Of a stretch of 60,586 bases of DNA, positions 1-10,046 are shown piece by piece; the first letter of the stretch is position 1, and each line of letters opens with the position of its first letter. The stretch covers positions 1 through 60,586 of the forward strand of contig CAZKON010000001.1 of the NCBI GenBank assembly GCA_964554415.1. Direction: 5' to 3'. The notes under the pieces are model-generated. The model did no database searches and was not told the origin of the DNA. It saw only the letters and a list, made by a program, of their open reading frames with translations. The position numbers were made by a program, and so were the translations under genes. This stretch comes from JAGVXD01 sp964554415. GTDB lineage: Archaea; Nanobdellota; Nanobdellia; Pacearchaeales; GW2011-AR1.

Positions 1-2756
1 CCCCCCACCTTCTCATTCAGTTCTTTAAGTAATGGATTCAACTTTGTCCCAAAGACTTTTGCAGCTCTTCCAAGACCGCCCATTTGATTAAATGGGGCGT
101 CTTCGAGGTCTTCCTTGAGAATTTCAATAGAGGTAGCGATGTGGCCTTTTATGAGCATGAGCCATTTTAATTGTTCTTCACTGAATTGAACTCCTTCTTC
201 TTTTTGTCGTGCGAGCCATTCAGCAAACCGCTTATCAACGGTGTCGAGATAGGGTTCAAGTTCCTTTGTCTTTTCAATTTCAAATTTTAATAAAGAGATA
301 AAATTAGCAATTTCTTTATCTGAAACTCGCCCCTTGACTCTTGCTTCTTCAATCTGTCTGTAAGCTTGCCAGAGTCTTGAAGTCGTTAAAGCAAAAGGAG
401 GGGCTTTAATTCTTTCATACAGCTCTTTCAAATCGCTCCAATGGAGCTTTCCCTTATTATAGAATATCTCAATCGCGACAAGCTCTGTTTTATTTTTCTT
501 AATGAATTCTTTAAACGAGCCGACAACTTCCTTTGCCTTCTTGGTTGCAATTTCTGAATACTTGGCTTCTTCGACAACATCAAGCGATGAAACGTCAACA
601 ATAATTTCTGTCTCTTTCTTTATTTCTGGAAGTCTCCCGATAAATTTTGTATTCCCAATGAATGACTTTAATGAATTATCCATTCTTTTTTCAGATACTT
701 CATCAAGTTGTTTTGATGTCGGTTCCCTGCCAAATTCTTTTTGTGCTTGCTCAAAAATCTTATCTTCATCAATTGAATCAACCAGTTCCCTTGCAAAGTC
801 TTTTAATGTCTTTCCCTGTGTGATTGTTTCTATTTCATGGACTTGTTCTTCTGTTAACTTCTTTTGAAGTCTTGAGAGTCTGCTTACCAGAGAGGATACA
901 AGTTCCTTCGTTGGTTTTCCATATTGCAGAGATTTAAGCAACTTCTCAAATGAAAGAGAAGGATTCTGCTCCAGTGGACGGCTTTCATTTAATTCTTCAG
1001 ATTCACAAACTCCGACAGCATCAATAATAACAAACCGCTCTTTTGCTTGTGCATCTGGAGTTATAGACATAAAATCTTGATTATTCATTACACGAACTCC
1101 CCGACCTTTCATTTGCTCAAAATAATTTCTACTCTTAACTGATCTCATAAAAAATACAATCTCAAGAGGTTTAATATCTGTCCCTGTCGCAATCATATCA
1201 ACTGTTACTGCTATTCTGGGAAATGGACTGTTTTTAAAAGACCTTAACAAGGCATCGACATCGCCTTCTGTTCTATAGGTAATTTTCTGGCAAAATTCGT
1301 TCCCTTCTCCAAATTCTTCCCGTACTATATCAACAATTTCTTCTGCATGATTGTCATCCTTTGCATAAATTATGGTTTTTGGAACCCAATGTCTTCCGGG
1401 AAATATTTCAGTAAATAGCTTTTGCTTGAATGTTCTTATTACCTTTCTTATTTGGTCTTTAGAAGTTACTTTTCTATCAAGTTCACTTGCGTTATAGATT
1501 ACTTCGTCTTCGACTTTGTGCCACCTCTTTTCTCGTGTTCTTTTATCACGTTTTATGATAACTTCTCCACTTTCAATCTTTGAACCTTCTCTTGAAATCT
1601 TTGTTCGTATGTTATAGACTGTAAAATCAACATTAACATCATCAGCAACTGCTTGCTCGTGTCCATATTCCATAACTAAGTTGCTATTAAAAAAAGCAAT
1701 GGTACTTTTTGAAGGAGTTGCAGTTAATCCAATGAGATAAGCATCAAAATAGTCAAGAACTTGCTTCCAGATGTTATAGATAGACCTATGGCACTCATCA
1801 ACAATAATGAAGTCAAAAGATTCCATAGGAAGTTGAGGATTGTATTTAATTTCAACTGGCTTTAATGGGAGTTTTTGCTCATATCCTGATTTTTGCTCTT
1901 CAATAACATTCAGCTCTTTTCCACAAATCATTGAATATACTCTCTGAATTGTCGCAATACAAACTTTGTCTGATTCTTTAATTTTATTAGATCTTAAGAG
2001 ATGAACATTGTAAAGTTCTGTGAATTTTCTTCCATCTCCGGGCACTTCAAAATTTTGAAACTCTTGTTCCGTTTGCTCTCCAAGATTGAATCTGTCAACA
2101 AGAAAAAGAATTCTCTTGGCTTTTCCTTTATCAATTAATTCATTGCATAGGTTGACTGCCATGAGTGTTTTGCCTGCACCTGTTGCCATCTGAACGAGTG
2201 CTTTGGGCTTATCTTTTGCAAGAGAGCCCAAGAGATTATTTATCGCATTTTCTTGTACTTTTCTTAATTTCTTATTTTCAACACATGGTATTTTTTTTAG
2301 CCTATTTCTTAAAGTATCTTTTGTACGTTTTACCCACTCTTCAAATGTTTCAGGTCTATGAAAATTAAAAACTTCTCTACTTCTTGGCTTAGGATCCCAT
2401 AAATTTGTAAAACGAACTTCGTTTCCATTGGATTCATAAATGAAAGGTAACGGTAAAGAAATATGCCTATAATCTTTTGGAAATCCATCTGCATAGCCCT
2501 TTGTTTGCGTTTCCTTTCCAATAAGCGTTACTCCTTCTTTTTTTGCTTCAATAACACCAACAGCAACTCCGTTAACAAACAAGATATAATCTGCTTCTCC
2601 AATGTCCTTTCCCATTTGGAAATATTCAACCGCAACACCATTTGAACTATAGATGTTAGCGGTCTTATAGTCTTGAATATCCCATCCCGCGGAAACAAGT
2701 TTAGGATTTATTTTATCGTGCCTGGCTTTGACTTCTGGACTTCTTTCATTCCCCAT
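1..2756 (-). CDS. hsdR: Type I restriction enzyme R subunit (HsdR), C-terminus cut by window edge
   Basis: The frame stays open from an ATG at 2756 to the left edge (over 918 codons), so the stop lies outside the window. The N-terminus holds the R-subunit nuclease pattern: an acidic site (GEADYILF) followed by an ExK motif (VIEAKKEG). Then come a superfamily 2 helicase Walker A (MATGAGKT, about residue 192), a DECH box (VDECHRS, about 319), a TATP motif and a motif VI-like QMKGRGVR (about 550). The C-terminal part resembles the EcoEI R C-terminal domain. In type I systems this subunit translocates and cuts DNA in complex with M and S subunits; none is adjacent on the right, so partners may lie to the left. 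The RTTTTTAAAA-type promoter precedes the start (about 2780). Family call secure; whether the system is complete cannot be seen. Confidence 0.9.
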   Translation of the reverse strand, partial: MGNERSPEVKARHDKINPKLVSAGWDIQDYKTANIYSSNGVAVEYFQMGKDIGEADYILFVNGVAVGVIEAKKEGVTLIGKETQTKGYADGFPKDYRHISLPLPFIYESNGNEVRFTNLWDPKPRSREVFNFHRPETFEEWVKRTKDTLRNRLKKIPCVENKKLRKVQENAINNLLGSLAKDKPKALVQMATGAGKTLMAVNLCNELIDKGKAKRILFLVDRFNLGEQTEQEFQNFEVPGDGRKFTELYNVHLLRSNKIKESDKVCIATIQRVYSMICGKELNVIEEQKSGYEQKLPLKPVEIKYNPQLPMESFDFIIVDECHRSIYNIWKQVLDYFDAYLIGLTATPSKSTIAFFNSNLVMEYGHEQAVADDVNVDFTVYNIRTKISREGSKIESGEVIIKRDKRTREKRWHKVEDEVIYNASELDRKVTSKDQIRKVIRTFKQKLFTEIFPGRHWVPKTIIYAKDDNHAEEIVDIVREEFGEGNEFCQKITYRTEGDVDALLRSFKNSPFPRIAVTVDMIATGTDIKPLEIVFFMRSVKSRNYFEQMKGRGVRVMNNQDFMSITPDAQAKERFVIIDAVGVCESEELNESRPLEQNPSLSFEKLLKSLQYGKPTKELVSSLVSRLSRLQKKLTEEQVHEIETITQGKTLKDFARELVDSIDEDKIFEQAQKEFGREPTSKQLDEVSEKRMDNSLKSFIGNTKFIGRLPEIKKETEIIVDVSSLDVVEEAKYSEIATKKAKEVVGSFKEFIKKNKTELVAIEIFYNKGKLHWSDLKELYERIKAPPFALTTSRLWQAYRQIEEARVKGRVSDKEIANFISLLKFEIEKTKELEPYLDTVDKRFAEWLARQKEEGVQFSEEQLKWLMLIKGHIATSIEILKEDLEDAPFNQMGGLGRAAKVFGTKLNPLLKELNEKVG

Positions 2757-2831
2757 GATAAAGTGATGAGAAGCGTTTTTAAAAACCTATCCTGAAAGAT
2801 TAAATAAATGGTTTTTATGAGACTTTATAAT

Positions 2832-5800
2832 CTATACCCCATAAAAATACTCATTGCAGAATTCGCAGTTCTTCTCCAAGCTGCATGCATTAAATCCTTC
2901 GTTGTAAGCTTTAATAACCGCCCGTGAAGCGTCAATCAACTGTTTTTTTACATCTTCTAAATTAAATCCGTCAATCCATTTAGAGCTGATGCATTTCGCA
3001 TTTCCCTGCTCATCAAATTCAAATTCCAAAGGTCTTTCCTGCTTAAGCATATCCAAAATAACTTTTCTTACTCGGCCATATCTCTCCTGTGCAGCCAAAG
3101 CGTAAAAACCAAGCTGCCAATCCCTGTCTTTTTTAGAAATTTGAGCCTTTCCTGTTTTGTAATCAACAATTGATATACTTCCGTCAGGAAGAAAATCAAT
3201 CCTATCTGCAAATCCCATGAACTTAACTTCTCCGAGTGTCAACGGTAAATACTGTTCTGTTTTAGTTAAAGAACCATATCTTCCTTTGTTTCTTTCAAAG
3301 AAAACACGAATTAAAGTTTCAGCCTCTCCCCATTCAACTCCTGACCACTCATTATTTAAGCTCAACTGCCGGGCAAGAAGCAAAAAGTCGTCAACTTTTT
3401 GCAAGCGTGAAACAACTCCTTTTTCAAGAACAAGGTGAACAAAACTTCCCATCTGCATTGCTTCCCAAGAGAAAGTTTTCTTTTCAGGCATTCTGTAGAT
3501 ATACTTATATTCAAATTCTTTTTGGCATTCATCAAAAAGCAATAACGCTGAAGGAGAAAGGCGTTCTATCTTTTCTTTCTCTCTTTTCTGTCCATTTTCA
3601 GCAGCAATTGTATTAAGCACATTTTCGAAATTATGTGAATCCAAAGCCTGAACAAAGGAAGATGTAGTCTTTATTTCAGGTTGTGGTTCACGATAAAGTT
3701 GCGCACTATCTTTCACAAAAATGACATCTGGATTTTTTAGGTAAGCAAACTCGTCAAGGAAAACGGAAGGAGCAACTTTCTTCTTAGCATATTCTTCAGC
3801 AAATGTGAGAATAAGTTTCTCCTTGGCGCGGGTAAATGAAACATAGGCAAGTCTTCTTTCTTCAAGAAGCTGATGATACTTCTCATAATTAATAACAAAA
3901 TCTTCTTTTTCATCTCCTGAAACACTTCCAAGCTCTTCGCGCACTTCAGGAAGCAGTTCAGTAGGAATTAATGAATTCCCAATATATCTTTCGATTGGAA
4001 ACCTCCCTTGTGCAAAATTTGTAAGAATGACTATGGAATATTCAAGACCTTTAGTTGAATGGCAGGTCATAAGACGCACTCCAGCCTCTTCAAGCTTAGC
4101 AGCTTCTATTTCAATTCCAAGATTCTGTAAGACCTCCAGATAATAAAGAAAATTAGAAACATCAGAATCGTATAATTCTTCATGAGTCTTAGCGACATCG
4201 TAAAACTTCTGGAGATTCATCATAACTTCTTTTTCTTCAAATGTTCTCTGTTCATTCAATAACCCGGATATTTTATACATCTCTTGCAAAGCCTCGGAGA
4301 GAGGTTTATCTAAAAGAGGAATCATATGATGTATCTTCTCCAGAAGAACCTTAAGCGAAAGCATTCCAGCCTCGCTAAGTTTAACTTTTTTAAGTATCTC
4401 TATAAATGCAGGAGAAAAAGCAGGCGTAATCTCACTCTCCGATGGTTTTTTGCTCTCTTCCCCCACTCTTCTGTTCTTTTTGGATAATTTTTGGATGTTT
4501 TTGCCCAGGACCACTAAGTCCTCTCCAGAAAAATTCATCAGGTAAATTAAATCCCACCAAGCCTGCTCTCCTCCACCGGCTTCCTTCTTGAGTTTATCCA
4601 ATATGACTAAATAATCGTAAATAGCTTTGACAGATTTCTGTTTGAGCAAAGAAGCCCTTGAAACAGCATAATAGGGAATTCCTGCATATTCCAGAGAGTG
4701 TTTAATCATTCTCCCATATTGATGCGCTCTAAAGATGACGCATATTTCTTCAAGGGGAGTTCCGTTATCATTCTCTCTTTGAATAAGCTCAATAATTTTT
4801 CGTGTTTCTTCCTGAGCGTCTTTTAATTGGAATACCTCAACTTTCTCTCCTTCTATTTGGTGTGCGTTCTCAACAAAGAAACATTCTTCAGGAGATAAAT
4901 AATTTCTTGAAATAAGCTGGTGGGCAACTCTCAATACACTATTAGGGGAACGATACGAGCGAGAAAGTGTAAAAACATCAGAATCTGAGACATCAAAGTA
5001 TTTTTTAAATAACTGAAGGTTCTTGCCGTATGCTCCTCTGAAGCGATAAATGCTCTGATTCATGTCTCCTACAATAGTCATATTTTTATGGGGAGCAATT
5101 CGGACAAGAAAGTCCAGTTGCAATTTGTTGGTATCCTGAAATTCATCAACTATAATATAAGAATAATTTTGATTGATGTCAGGAAATCTTTGCAATAATA
5201 AAAGTGCATTCGCACAAAGATCAGAGTAGTCCTGATAATTTCCTTTTATTTTCATCTTTTCGTAGGCATTCCAAGCCAAGACAAACTTTTTCATCTCTAA
5301 TACTCTCCTAAGATTCTTAATCTCTTCAACAAGGAATTTCTTCTTCTTTGAGTCCTGTCGTAGATGAATAGTCGCGAGTTCAAAATTCAGGCTTTCTATG
5401 CGTTTCTGAAAATCTATCTCACCATATTCTTTCATCTTTCTTTCAATAAATTCCTTGAATTCGTCTAAACTGATTCCTAAATCTTTTGCTGTGCCGATAG
5501 TATTGATGTACTTCTGGCAATAATTGACATGCACTCTCAAATTGCGATGCAATATTACCATTGCCTGATCAGGATCAAGTATTTTGAATTCTTTCATAAT
5601 GCCTATTTTATCGCCATATTTTCTTAAGATTTCAGCGCTAAATGCATGAAATGTTCTTATTATCGGCTCTTCCCCGACAGGCAGATGCAAGTTTTTCTGG
5701 ACTCGTAGAAGAAGATTATTTGCCGCTTCATTAGAGAAGGTTATACACACAATTCTTTTTGGTTCATAAACTTTATTCTCGACCATGTACTTCATCTTTT

Positions 5801-5894
5801 CCACAATCGCATGAGTCTTTCCTGTCCCTGCCCCGGCAAGAATAACACATGGACCAGAAATTTTCTCCATTGCTTCTTTCAGCTCATTCATCAT
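2832..5894 (-). CDS. UvrD/PcrA-type helicase fused to a RecB-like nuclease (AddA/AddB-like)
   Basis: A 1020-residue superfamily 1 helicase. Visible motifs: Walker A AGAGTGKT (about residue 20), motif II VDEFQDTN (about 250), motif III GDMNQSIYRFRGA, and the late motif TCHSTKGLEY before VSFTRAKEKL. The last ~250 residues are a PD-(D/E)XK nuclease of the RecB/AddB type: GSFVHLVLEKG, then DRIDFLP..SISIVDYKTGK with the catalytic D and DxK. A cysteine at LFDECQKE and three near the end (ACSLEKNCEFC) match the four-cysteine iron-sulfur staple of AddB-type nucleases. Likely role: processing DNA ends in repair or against foreign DNA. It lies 75 bp upstream of hsdR on the same strand; joint function is only suggested by proximity. 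Domain calls are firm, biological role inferred. Confidence 0.9.
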   Translation of the reverse strand: MMNELKEAMEKISGPCVILAGAGTGKTHAIVEKMKYMVENKVYEPKRIVCITFSNEAANNLLLRVQKNLHLPVGEEPIIRTFHAFSAEILRKYGDKIGIMKEFKILDPDQAMVILHRNLRVHVNYCQKYINTIGTAKDLGISLDEFKEFIERKMKEYGEIDFQKRIESLNFELATIHLRQDSKKKKFLVEEIKNLRRVLEMKKFVLAWNAYEKMKIKGNYQDYSDLCANALLLLQRFPDINQNYSYIIVDEFQDTNKLQLDFLVRIAPHKNMTIVGDMNQSIYRFRGAYGKNLQLFKKYFDVSDSDVFTLSRSYRSPNSVLRVAHQLISRNYLSPEECFFVENAHQIEGEKVEVFQLKDAQEETRKIIELIQRENDNGTPLEEICVIFRAHQYGRMIKHSLEYAGIPYYAVSRASLLKQKSVKAIYDYLVILDKLKKEAGGGEQAWWDLIYLMNFSGEDLVVLGKNIQKLSKKNRRVGEESKKPSESEITPAFSPAFIEILKKVKLSEAGMLSLKVLLEKIHHMIPLLDKPLSEALQEMYKISGLLNEQRTFEEKEVMMNLQKFYDVAKTHEELYDSDVSNFLYYLEVLQNLGIEIEAAKLEEAGVRLMTCHSTKGLEYSIVILTNFAQGRFPIERYIGNSLIPTELLPEVREELGSVSGDEKEDFVINYEKYHQLLEERRLAYVSFTRAKEKLILTFAEEYAKKKVAPSVFLDEFAYLKNPDVIFVKDSAQLYREPQPEIKTTSSFVQALDSHNFENVLNTIAAENGQKREKEKIERLSPSALLLFDECQKEFEYKYIYRMPEKKTFSWEAMQMGSFVHLVLEKGVVSRLQKVDDFLLLARQLSLNNEWSGVEWGEAETLIRVFFERNKGRYGSLTKTEQYLPLTLGEVKFMGFADRIDFLPDGSISIVDYKTGKAQISKKDRDWQLGFYALAAQERYGRVRKVILDMLKQERPLEFEFDEQGNAKCISSKWIDGFNLEDVKKQLIDASRAVIKAYNEGFNACSLEKNCEFCNEYFYGV

Positions 5895-5982
5895 TTCCTA
5901 GAGAAAAGAGCATTAATAAGGTTTTATGCGTTTTGCTTTCTAGCTTGTCCTTAACAAAGGTTATATGGATGTATATCTTTCG

Positions 5983-7014
5983 TTAAGTGCTTCTTTCCAC
6001 CATTTTAGGTAGTCTTTGTTTTTCCCATTGCTCTTGGGCTTTTTGTAAGAGATGGTATTCTTTTGAGATGGTGAAGGGGATGCTGGTAAGATGAAACAGC
6101 ATCTCGGAGAAAGTAAGAGTTCCGATTGTCAACAATACGCGCGGAAGCATGAGAAGTGTCGAAAGAATCTCCTCTGCTCCGAATATTTGTTTTCCGCTCT
6201 TCTTATCAAATTTCAGAGTTTCGTACGACAAAGGTCGGTACGCTTTTGCGCTTACAGAATATCCTCCTCTGGCGTAGACCTCCGTAATTTCATTTTCCCC
6301 CTCTCCAGAATATTGACATACTAGAATACCAGAATCAGCTATTTTATCAATACAAAAAGTAAGACAATCACAAGACATTTCTTCTCCGCGTTGTTTCTTT
6401 TCCAATAATTCTCTGTGGTAATACGTAGGAAAATCAGAGACTGCAAGTCCTGCTTCGCGGTACTCCTTTTGTTTTTCAGTGGTTTGTTGTATAATCCGAT
6501 AGTTCTGGGAAAAAGCAGGTATTCCTGTTATTGCCGTTACAATGAGTGGCAGTCGTAATCGATATTTCAATGCAGCTTGAAGAGGACCGTATGCCTTGAC
6601 AACTTCAGAGATTCCTTCTTTCTTCCTTCCAAAGCTATCACTTGCAAAGAAGAGGTAACTTGAAAGCCCCTGATTTTTACTCTTTTCCGTTTGATGTTCT
6701 TTCACTTCTTGCCTTTCTGAGAAATCAAGCTTTTCACCATTCGCTCTTTGAAGCACGTGTAAATAAGGAGGATCGATAAGTTCGTCCAGAGAATCGAGAG
6801 AAATTCCCCGAGTATGAGCATTTCTTCTCAGTGTTTCTATCTCGTCCCGATAATACTGCGAAATAAAACGGTTTGCATTGTCGAGAAGGCGCGTATTCTC
6901 ATCTTCTATCTCCGCAGGAGCTCTTGTTTTAATCTCTTTCACAGCAGTGTTATGTAAATCAACAAGCTTGCGTAATTCGCGATTGCCTCTCCATTTTTGT
7001 ATTGTGTGTATCAT
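5983..7014 (-). CDS. Unrecognised protein with hydrophobic segments
   Basis: About 343 residues, no family recognised. The start is set at 7014 rather than the more upstream in-frame ATG at 7080, because this ATG lies 4 nt after the stop of the preceding gene and has a GAGGAG-like ribosome site in front. The N-terminal half is charged and helical. Two hydrophobic stretches are visible, around residue 170 (LPLIVTAITGIPAF) and near the C-terminus (LPRVLLTIGTLTF), so membrane association is possible. It is translationally coupled to the 258-residue gene upstream (7019-7795), suggesting a two-gene operon. No function is proposed. Confidence 0.7.
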   Translation of the reverse strand: MIHTIQKWRGNRELRKLVDLHNTAVKEIKTRAPAEIEDENTRLLDNANRFISQYYRDEIETLRRNAHTRGISLDSLDELIDPPYLHVLQRANGEKLDFSERQEVKEHQTEKSKNQGLSSYLFFASDSFGRKKEGISEVVKAYGPLQAALKYRLRLPLIVTAITGIPAFSQNYRIIQQTTEKQKEYREAGLAVSDFPTYYHRELLEKKQRGEEMSCDCLTFCIDKIADSGILVCQYSGEGENEITEVYARGGYSVSAKAYRPLSYETLKFDKKSGKQIFGAEEILSTLLMLPRVLLTIGTLTFSEMLFHLTSIPFTISKEYHLLQKAQEQWEKQRLPKMVERST

Positions 7015-7018
7015 GGGA

Positions 7019-7795
7019 TTATTCCTCTCCTCTAGGCTCAACGATAATATCAAATGGTGTGCGGTATAGATGTCCTGCAAATTTGACAGGGGTACCTACA
7101 TGAAACGTCAAATAGTCTCCGTGCGTTGTACTATCTCTTTGCGTTCGATAATGTACGACTGCATTCGCGCCAAATTCAGCAGCTTTGACGCGCAACCAAA
7201 GATGGCTGCGTTCGCGCAAAAATGTTTCTGGCGTCTGTGTGTCAATACGCTTTAATCGCATGTTCAAATCGCGCTCAACTTCGTCAATACTGCCCTGATA
7301 GAGGCGAATAAATTCGGCGAGTTTTTCTCTTTCTTGTCTCTTTTTGTTTTCATCATTGCGACGTTTATTTTCTTCTTCATGACGTTTAGTATCTTCATCT
7401 TGACGATTCTTATCCTGAAATTCCCACCATCTTTTTTCAAATTCTTTCGTCTTTTTTTGATGTATCTTGAATTCCTTGCCCCAATAATGAACAAAAAGGT
7501 CTTTTATTTCTCTGCATCTTGGAAGTTCAAAACAGATGAGAACATCAGAAATAATACTGATAAGTCCTCTTCTTTCTTTAAAAAAATCATTTCCTATAAT
7601 CTTCTTCTGTACATCATCATATGTAATTGTTTGATATCGGAAAAGGTTATCAGAACGAAGACTTGAGAAATCTCTGACAAGAACATAAAGCATATCATCT
7701 TCTCGTCTTGCAATGATGTCGTACCTGCCTTGAGGCAGAAGTGCTCTTATACTTTCAGGAATTGTGCTATGCTCAGTATTTTGTGTCTTGCTCAT
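7019..7795 (-). CDS. Unrecognised protein, charged linker and possible YbjQ/DUF74-like C-terminus
   Basis: 258 residues. N-terminal ~110 residues look like a compact mixed domain; residues ~110-165 are an extremely charged helical linker rich in K, E, R, N and D. The C-terminal part reads KAAEFGANAVVHYRTQ followed by GTPVKF, which resembles the pattern seen at the end of YbjQ/DUF74-like heavy-metal-binding-type domains (alpha helix, GA(D/N)AV strand, then GTAV). That similarity is by eye and weak. First gene of a pair with the downstream 343-residue gene (4-nt gap). Function unknown. Confidence 0.7.
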   Translation of the reverse strand: MSKTQNTEHSTIPESIRALLPQGRYDIIARREDDMLYVLVRDFSSLRSDNLFRYQTITYDDVQKKIIGNDFFKERRGLISIISDVLICFELPRCREIKDLFVHYWGKEFKIHQKKTKEFEKRWWEFQDKNRQDEDTKRHEEENKRRNDENKKRQEREKLAEFIRLYQGSIDEVERDLNMRLKRIDTQTPETFLRERSHLWLRVKAAEFGANAVVHYRTQRDSTTHGDYLTFHVGTPVKFAGHLYRTPFDIIVEPRGEE

Positions 7796-7912
7796 GTTTT
7801 CTCCGTGATGATGCCATCACTTTCTGATAGCAACTAAAGAGTTGTATTTATAGTCTTGGTTAGCTTTATTTACAACCAAAGGGTTTAATAATCTCACCTT
7901 ATTTGAAAAAGA

Positions 7913-8758
7913 ATGATTGAAATTGCCCTGCCTGAATTTGAGAATGAAGATAAGAATGTTAAGGACCTTGTGTTCAGCATTCTTGCTGAAGGAACACCGC
8001 AGAGCATAACACAATTACAGCGCGAGCTGAAGCGCCGTTATCAGAAGAACGTAAGCTTTCAGGCAGTCATGAAAGCCACTACGGTTTTAGTTGAGAAAAA
8101 AGTACTTCAGAGAGAAGGCATGCAGTATTCACTTGCTCGAGAGTGGATTTTTGAGAGCAGGAACTTTCTTGACAGACTGTATAGAATTCATTTTAATGTG
8201 CAAGAACCGATAAAAAAAGTAGAGTTAGGTAAACAGATAACAGTCTACACTGTCAGTAATTTGCTTGAGCTTGATCGCCTTTGGAACGACCTGTTAACAA
8301 ATTGGGCAAAAGAAGAGAAAGAAGACAAGCGGAACGTCTGGAAAGGCAGGCATTGTTGGTGGCTCATTCCAGACCTCCAAGAAGAAGACCTCATGCACGA
8401 TTTTTTAATTAAGCAGAAGATTGAAACGTATAATCTCATCACTTCAAAAACCTTGCTTGACAAAATTGCCTTGAAATATTATCTCAAAAAGGGCGCACAT
8501 GTAAAAATAAAAGAAAAAAGCAAAAATGAGAAAGATACTCACATTTCAGCTTTTGGAGAGTTTTTGGTGAAATTTGAAATTCCCGCACCTATTTCCAAAC
8601 GGCTTGAGAAAGTTTACGTAAAGATAAAACGTACAGAAGATGTTGATTTAAAGCAAGTTTTGGATATCTTCAAGGAAAATTGCCCTCTCGAGGTAACTGT
8701 TATGCAGGATACAATGCTCGCGGATAACATCAAGGAAGAGATAATAAGAGAGTTTTGA
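7913..8758 (+). CDS. Winged-helix DNA-binding regulator, archaeal type
   Basis: 281 residues. The first ~75 residues have a winged-helix layout: a helix (VKDLVFSILAEG), a helix-turn-helix (SITQLQRELKRRYQKNVSFQAVMKATTVLVEKK), then a wing (VLQREGMQYSLA). The remaining ~200 residues are an uncharacterised effector-like region that includes a tryptophan-rich stretch (GRHCWWLIPDL). Proteins of this shape are common in DPANN genomes as ArsR/MarR-like regulators. It ends convergently 13 bp from the aIF2-gamma stop. Its target and signal cannot be told from the sequence. Confidence 0.7.
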   Translation: MIEIALPEFENEDKNVKDLVFSILAEGTPQSITQLQRELKRRYQKNVSFQAVMKATTVLVEKKVLQREGMQYSLAREWIFESRNFLDRLYRIHFNVQEPIKKVELGKQITVYTVSNLLELDRLWNDLLTNWAKEEKEDKRNVWKGRHCWWLIPDLQEEDLMHDFLIKQKIETYNLITSKTLLDKIALKYYLKKGAHVKIKEKSKNEKDTHISAFGEFLVKFEIPAPISKRLEKVYVKIKRTEDVDLKQVLDIFKENCPLEVTVMQDTMLADNIKEEIIREF

Positions 8759-8771
8759 TGAGCGAGAAAAT

Positions 8772-10013
8772 TTATAGCATCTCTCCATGTCCGATTAAGC
8801 GCCAGTGATTGTTGATGTTTCTGGCAATCCCAACATTCTCCCCAGGGGCAGGCACGATAGGAACCTTTAGAGAGAGTTCAATCTCTTTCGACGAGAGTTT
8901 CTTAATCACACCAATCGTCATGCCGGTATTGATGCTCAAAAGCAACATCTCAGACATTTTTAGAGGTTCGACTTTCTGAGATCCGCTTATGCCAAAAAGC
9001 TCAGGAAAGAGTGCATACTTAATTTTTACAGAAGTAGTTATTTCAGGCAAAACTCCTGCATTGGACGCAATACATCCTGCAAGAGCGTCGCTTTTCCCGA
9101 GAGACATATCAAGTGAGGTCTCAATCGACATACTGCCTCCAGGCGTTAACTCTGAAACTGAGCGAGAGCCGTTGAATAACCTTATTACTTTAGCTTTTAA
9201 AGTCTTGTAAAAATGCTGGTTTGCTTCTTTTACAATTATACCGGGTTTGATTTCAATAACATCCCCAATTCTAAGAGTGCCTTGTTTGAGTGTACCACCA
9301 AGAACAGTGCCCTTCAAGTCTTGAGGCTTTGTTCCAGGACGGTTAACGTCAAAACTCCTTGCAATGACAAATTTCGGAACTCCTGATGTGACTCTTGCTG
9401 GTATCTGTATTTCTGCAATTGCGCAATAGATATAAGAAAGATTGATTTCTTGTTGCGCGGAAACAGGAATAACAGGGGTGTTATCATATCTTCCTTTTAG
9501 CAAGCTCTTAATCTCCTGATAATTCTTCAAAGCTTGCTCTTTCTCAACCAAGTCTATCTTGTTTTGAACAACAATTAAATTAGGGACTTTCTTTGCCTGC
9601 AGTGCTATAAGATGCTCGCGTGTTTGAGGTTTAATTCCTTCATTTGCAGCAATGACAAGAATTGCAGCATCAATAATGGCTGCTCCTGAAAGCATGGTTG
9701 CCATAAGCATCTCGTGTCCTGGGGCGTCAACGAAAGATACATGGCGAATTGGAGTTCCTTCTTTTACATTATAATTTTCCTTATCTTTATACAGTATAAT
9801 ATCTGCATAACCTAATTTTATCGTTATCCCGCGCTTCAGTTCTTCAGAATGCCGCGATGCCCAGACACCAGTTAGTTTTGACAATAAAGTTGTCTTGCCA
9901 TGGTCAATATGGCCGACAATGCCAACATTAAGAGTCGGCAGCTCTTCTTTATCTCTTTTGCTCTCTTTTTTCTGCTCTTGTCGTAATTTCTGCTTCTTTT
10001 CCATATCTTTCAC
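8772..10013 (-). CDS. eif2g: Translation initiation factor aIF2, gamma subunit
   Basis: GTPase that delivers initiator tRNA-Met to the small ribosomal subunit. G1 is GIVGHIDHGKTT, G3 VDAPGHE, G4 NKID, G5 SA. After the lysine-rich N-terminal tail, switch I is RGITIKLGYAD. The later beta-barrel domains match IF2-gamma, including GGTLKQGTLRIGDVIEIKPG. Unusually, the zinc knuckle with two CxxC pairs that normally sits between GYAD and the VSFVDAPGHE strand is absent; it is replaced by a short cysteine-free segment. At 413 residues the length is near the family norm. It follows S6e and aIF5B on the same strand, a translation-factor cluster, with TATA-like TTTTTAAAC near 10028. Confident. Confidence 0.95.
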   Translation of the reverse strand: MKDMEKKQKLRQEQKKESKRDKEELPTLNVGIVGHIDHGKTTLLSKLTGVWASRHSEELKRGITIKLGYADIILYKDKENYNVKEGTPIRHVSFVDAPGHEMLMATMLSGAAIIDAAILVIAANEGIKPQTREHLIALQAKKVPNLIVVQNKIDLVEKEQALKNYQEIKSLLKGRYDNTPVIPVSAQQEINLSYIYCAIAEIQIPARVTSGVPKFVIARSFDVNRPGTKPQDLKGTVLGGTLKQGTLRIGDVIEIKPGIIVKEANQHFYKTLKAKVIRLFNGSRSVSELTPGGSMSIETSLDMSLGKSDALAGCIASNAGVLPEITTSVKIKYALFPELFGISGSQKVEPLKMSEMLLLSINTGMTIGVIKKLSSKEIELSLKVPIVPAPGENVGIARNINNHWRLIGHGEML

Positions 10014-10046
10014 AGAAGAAGGGTATTTTTAAACATTGAGATTGAA

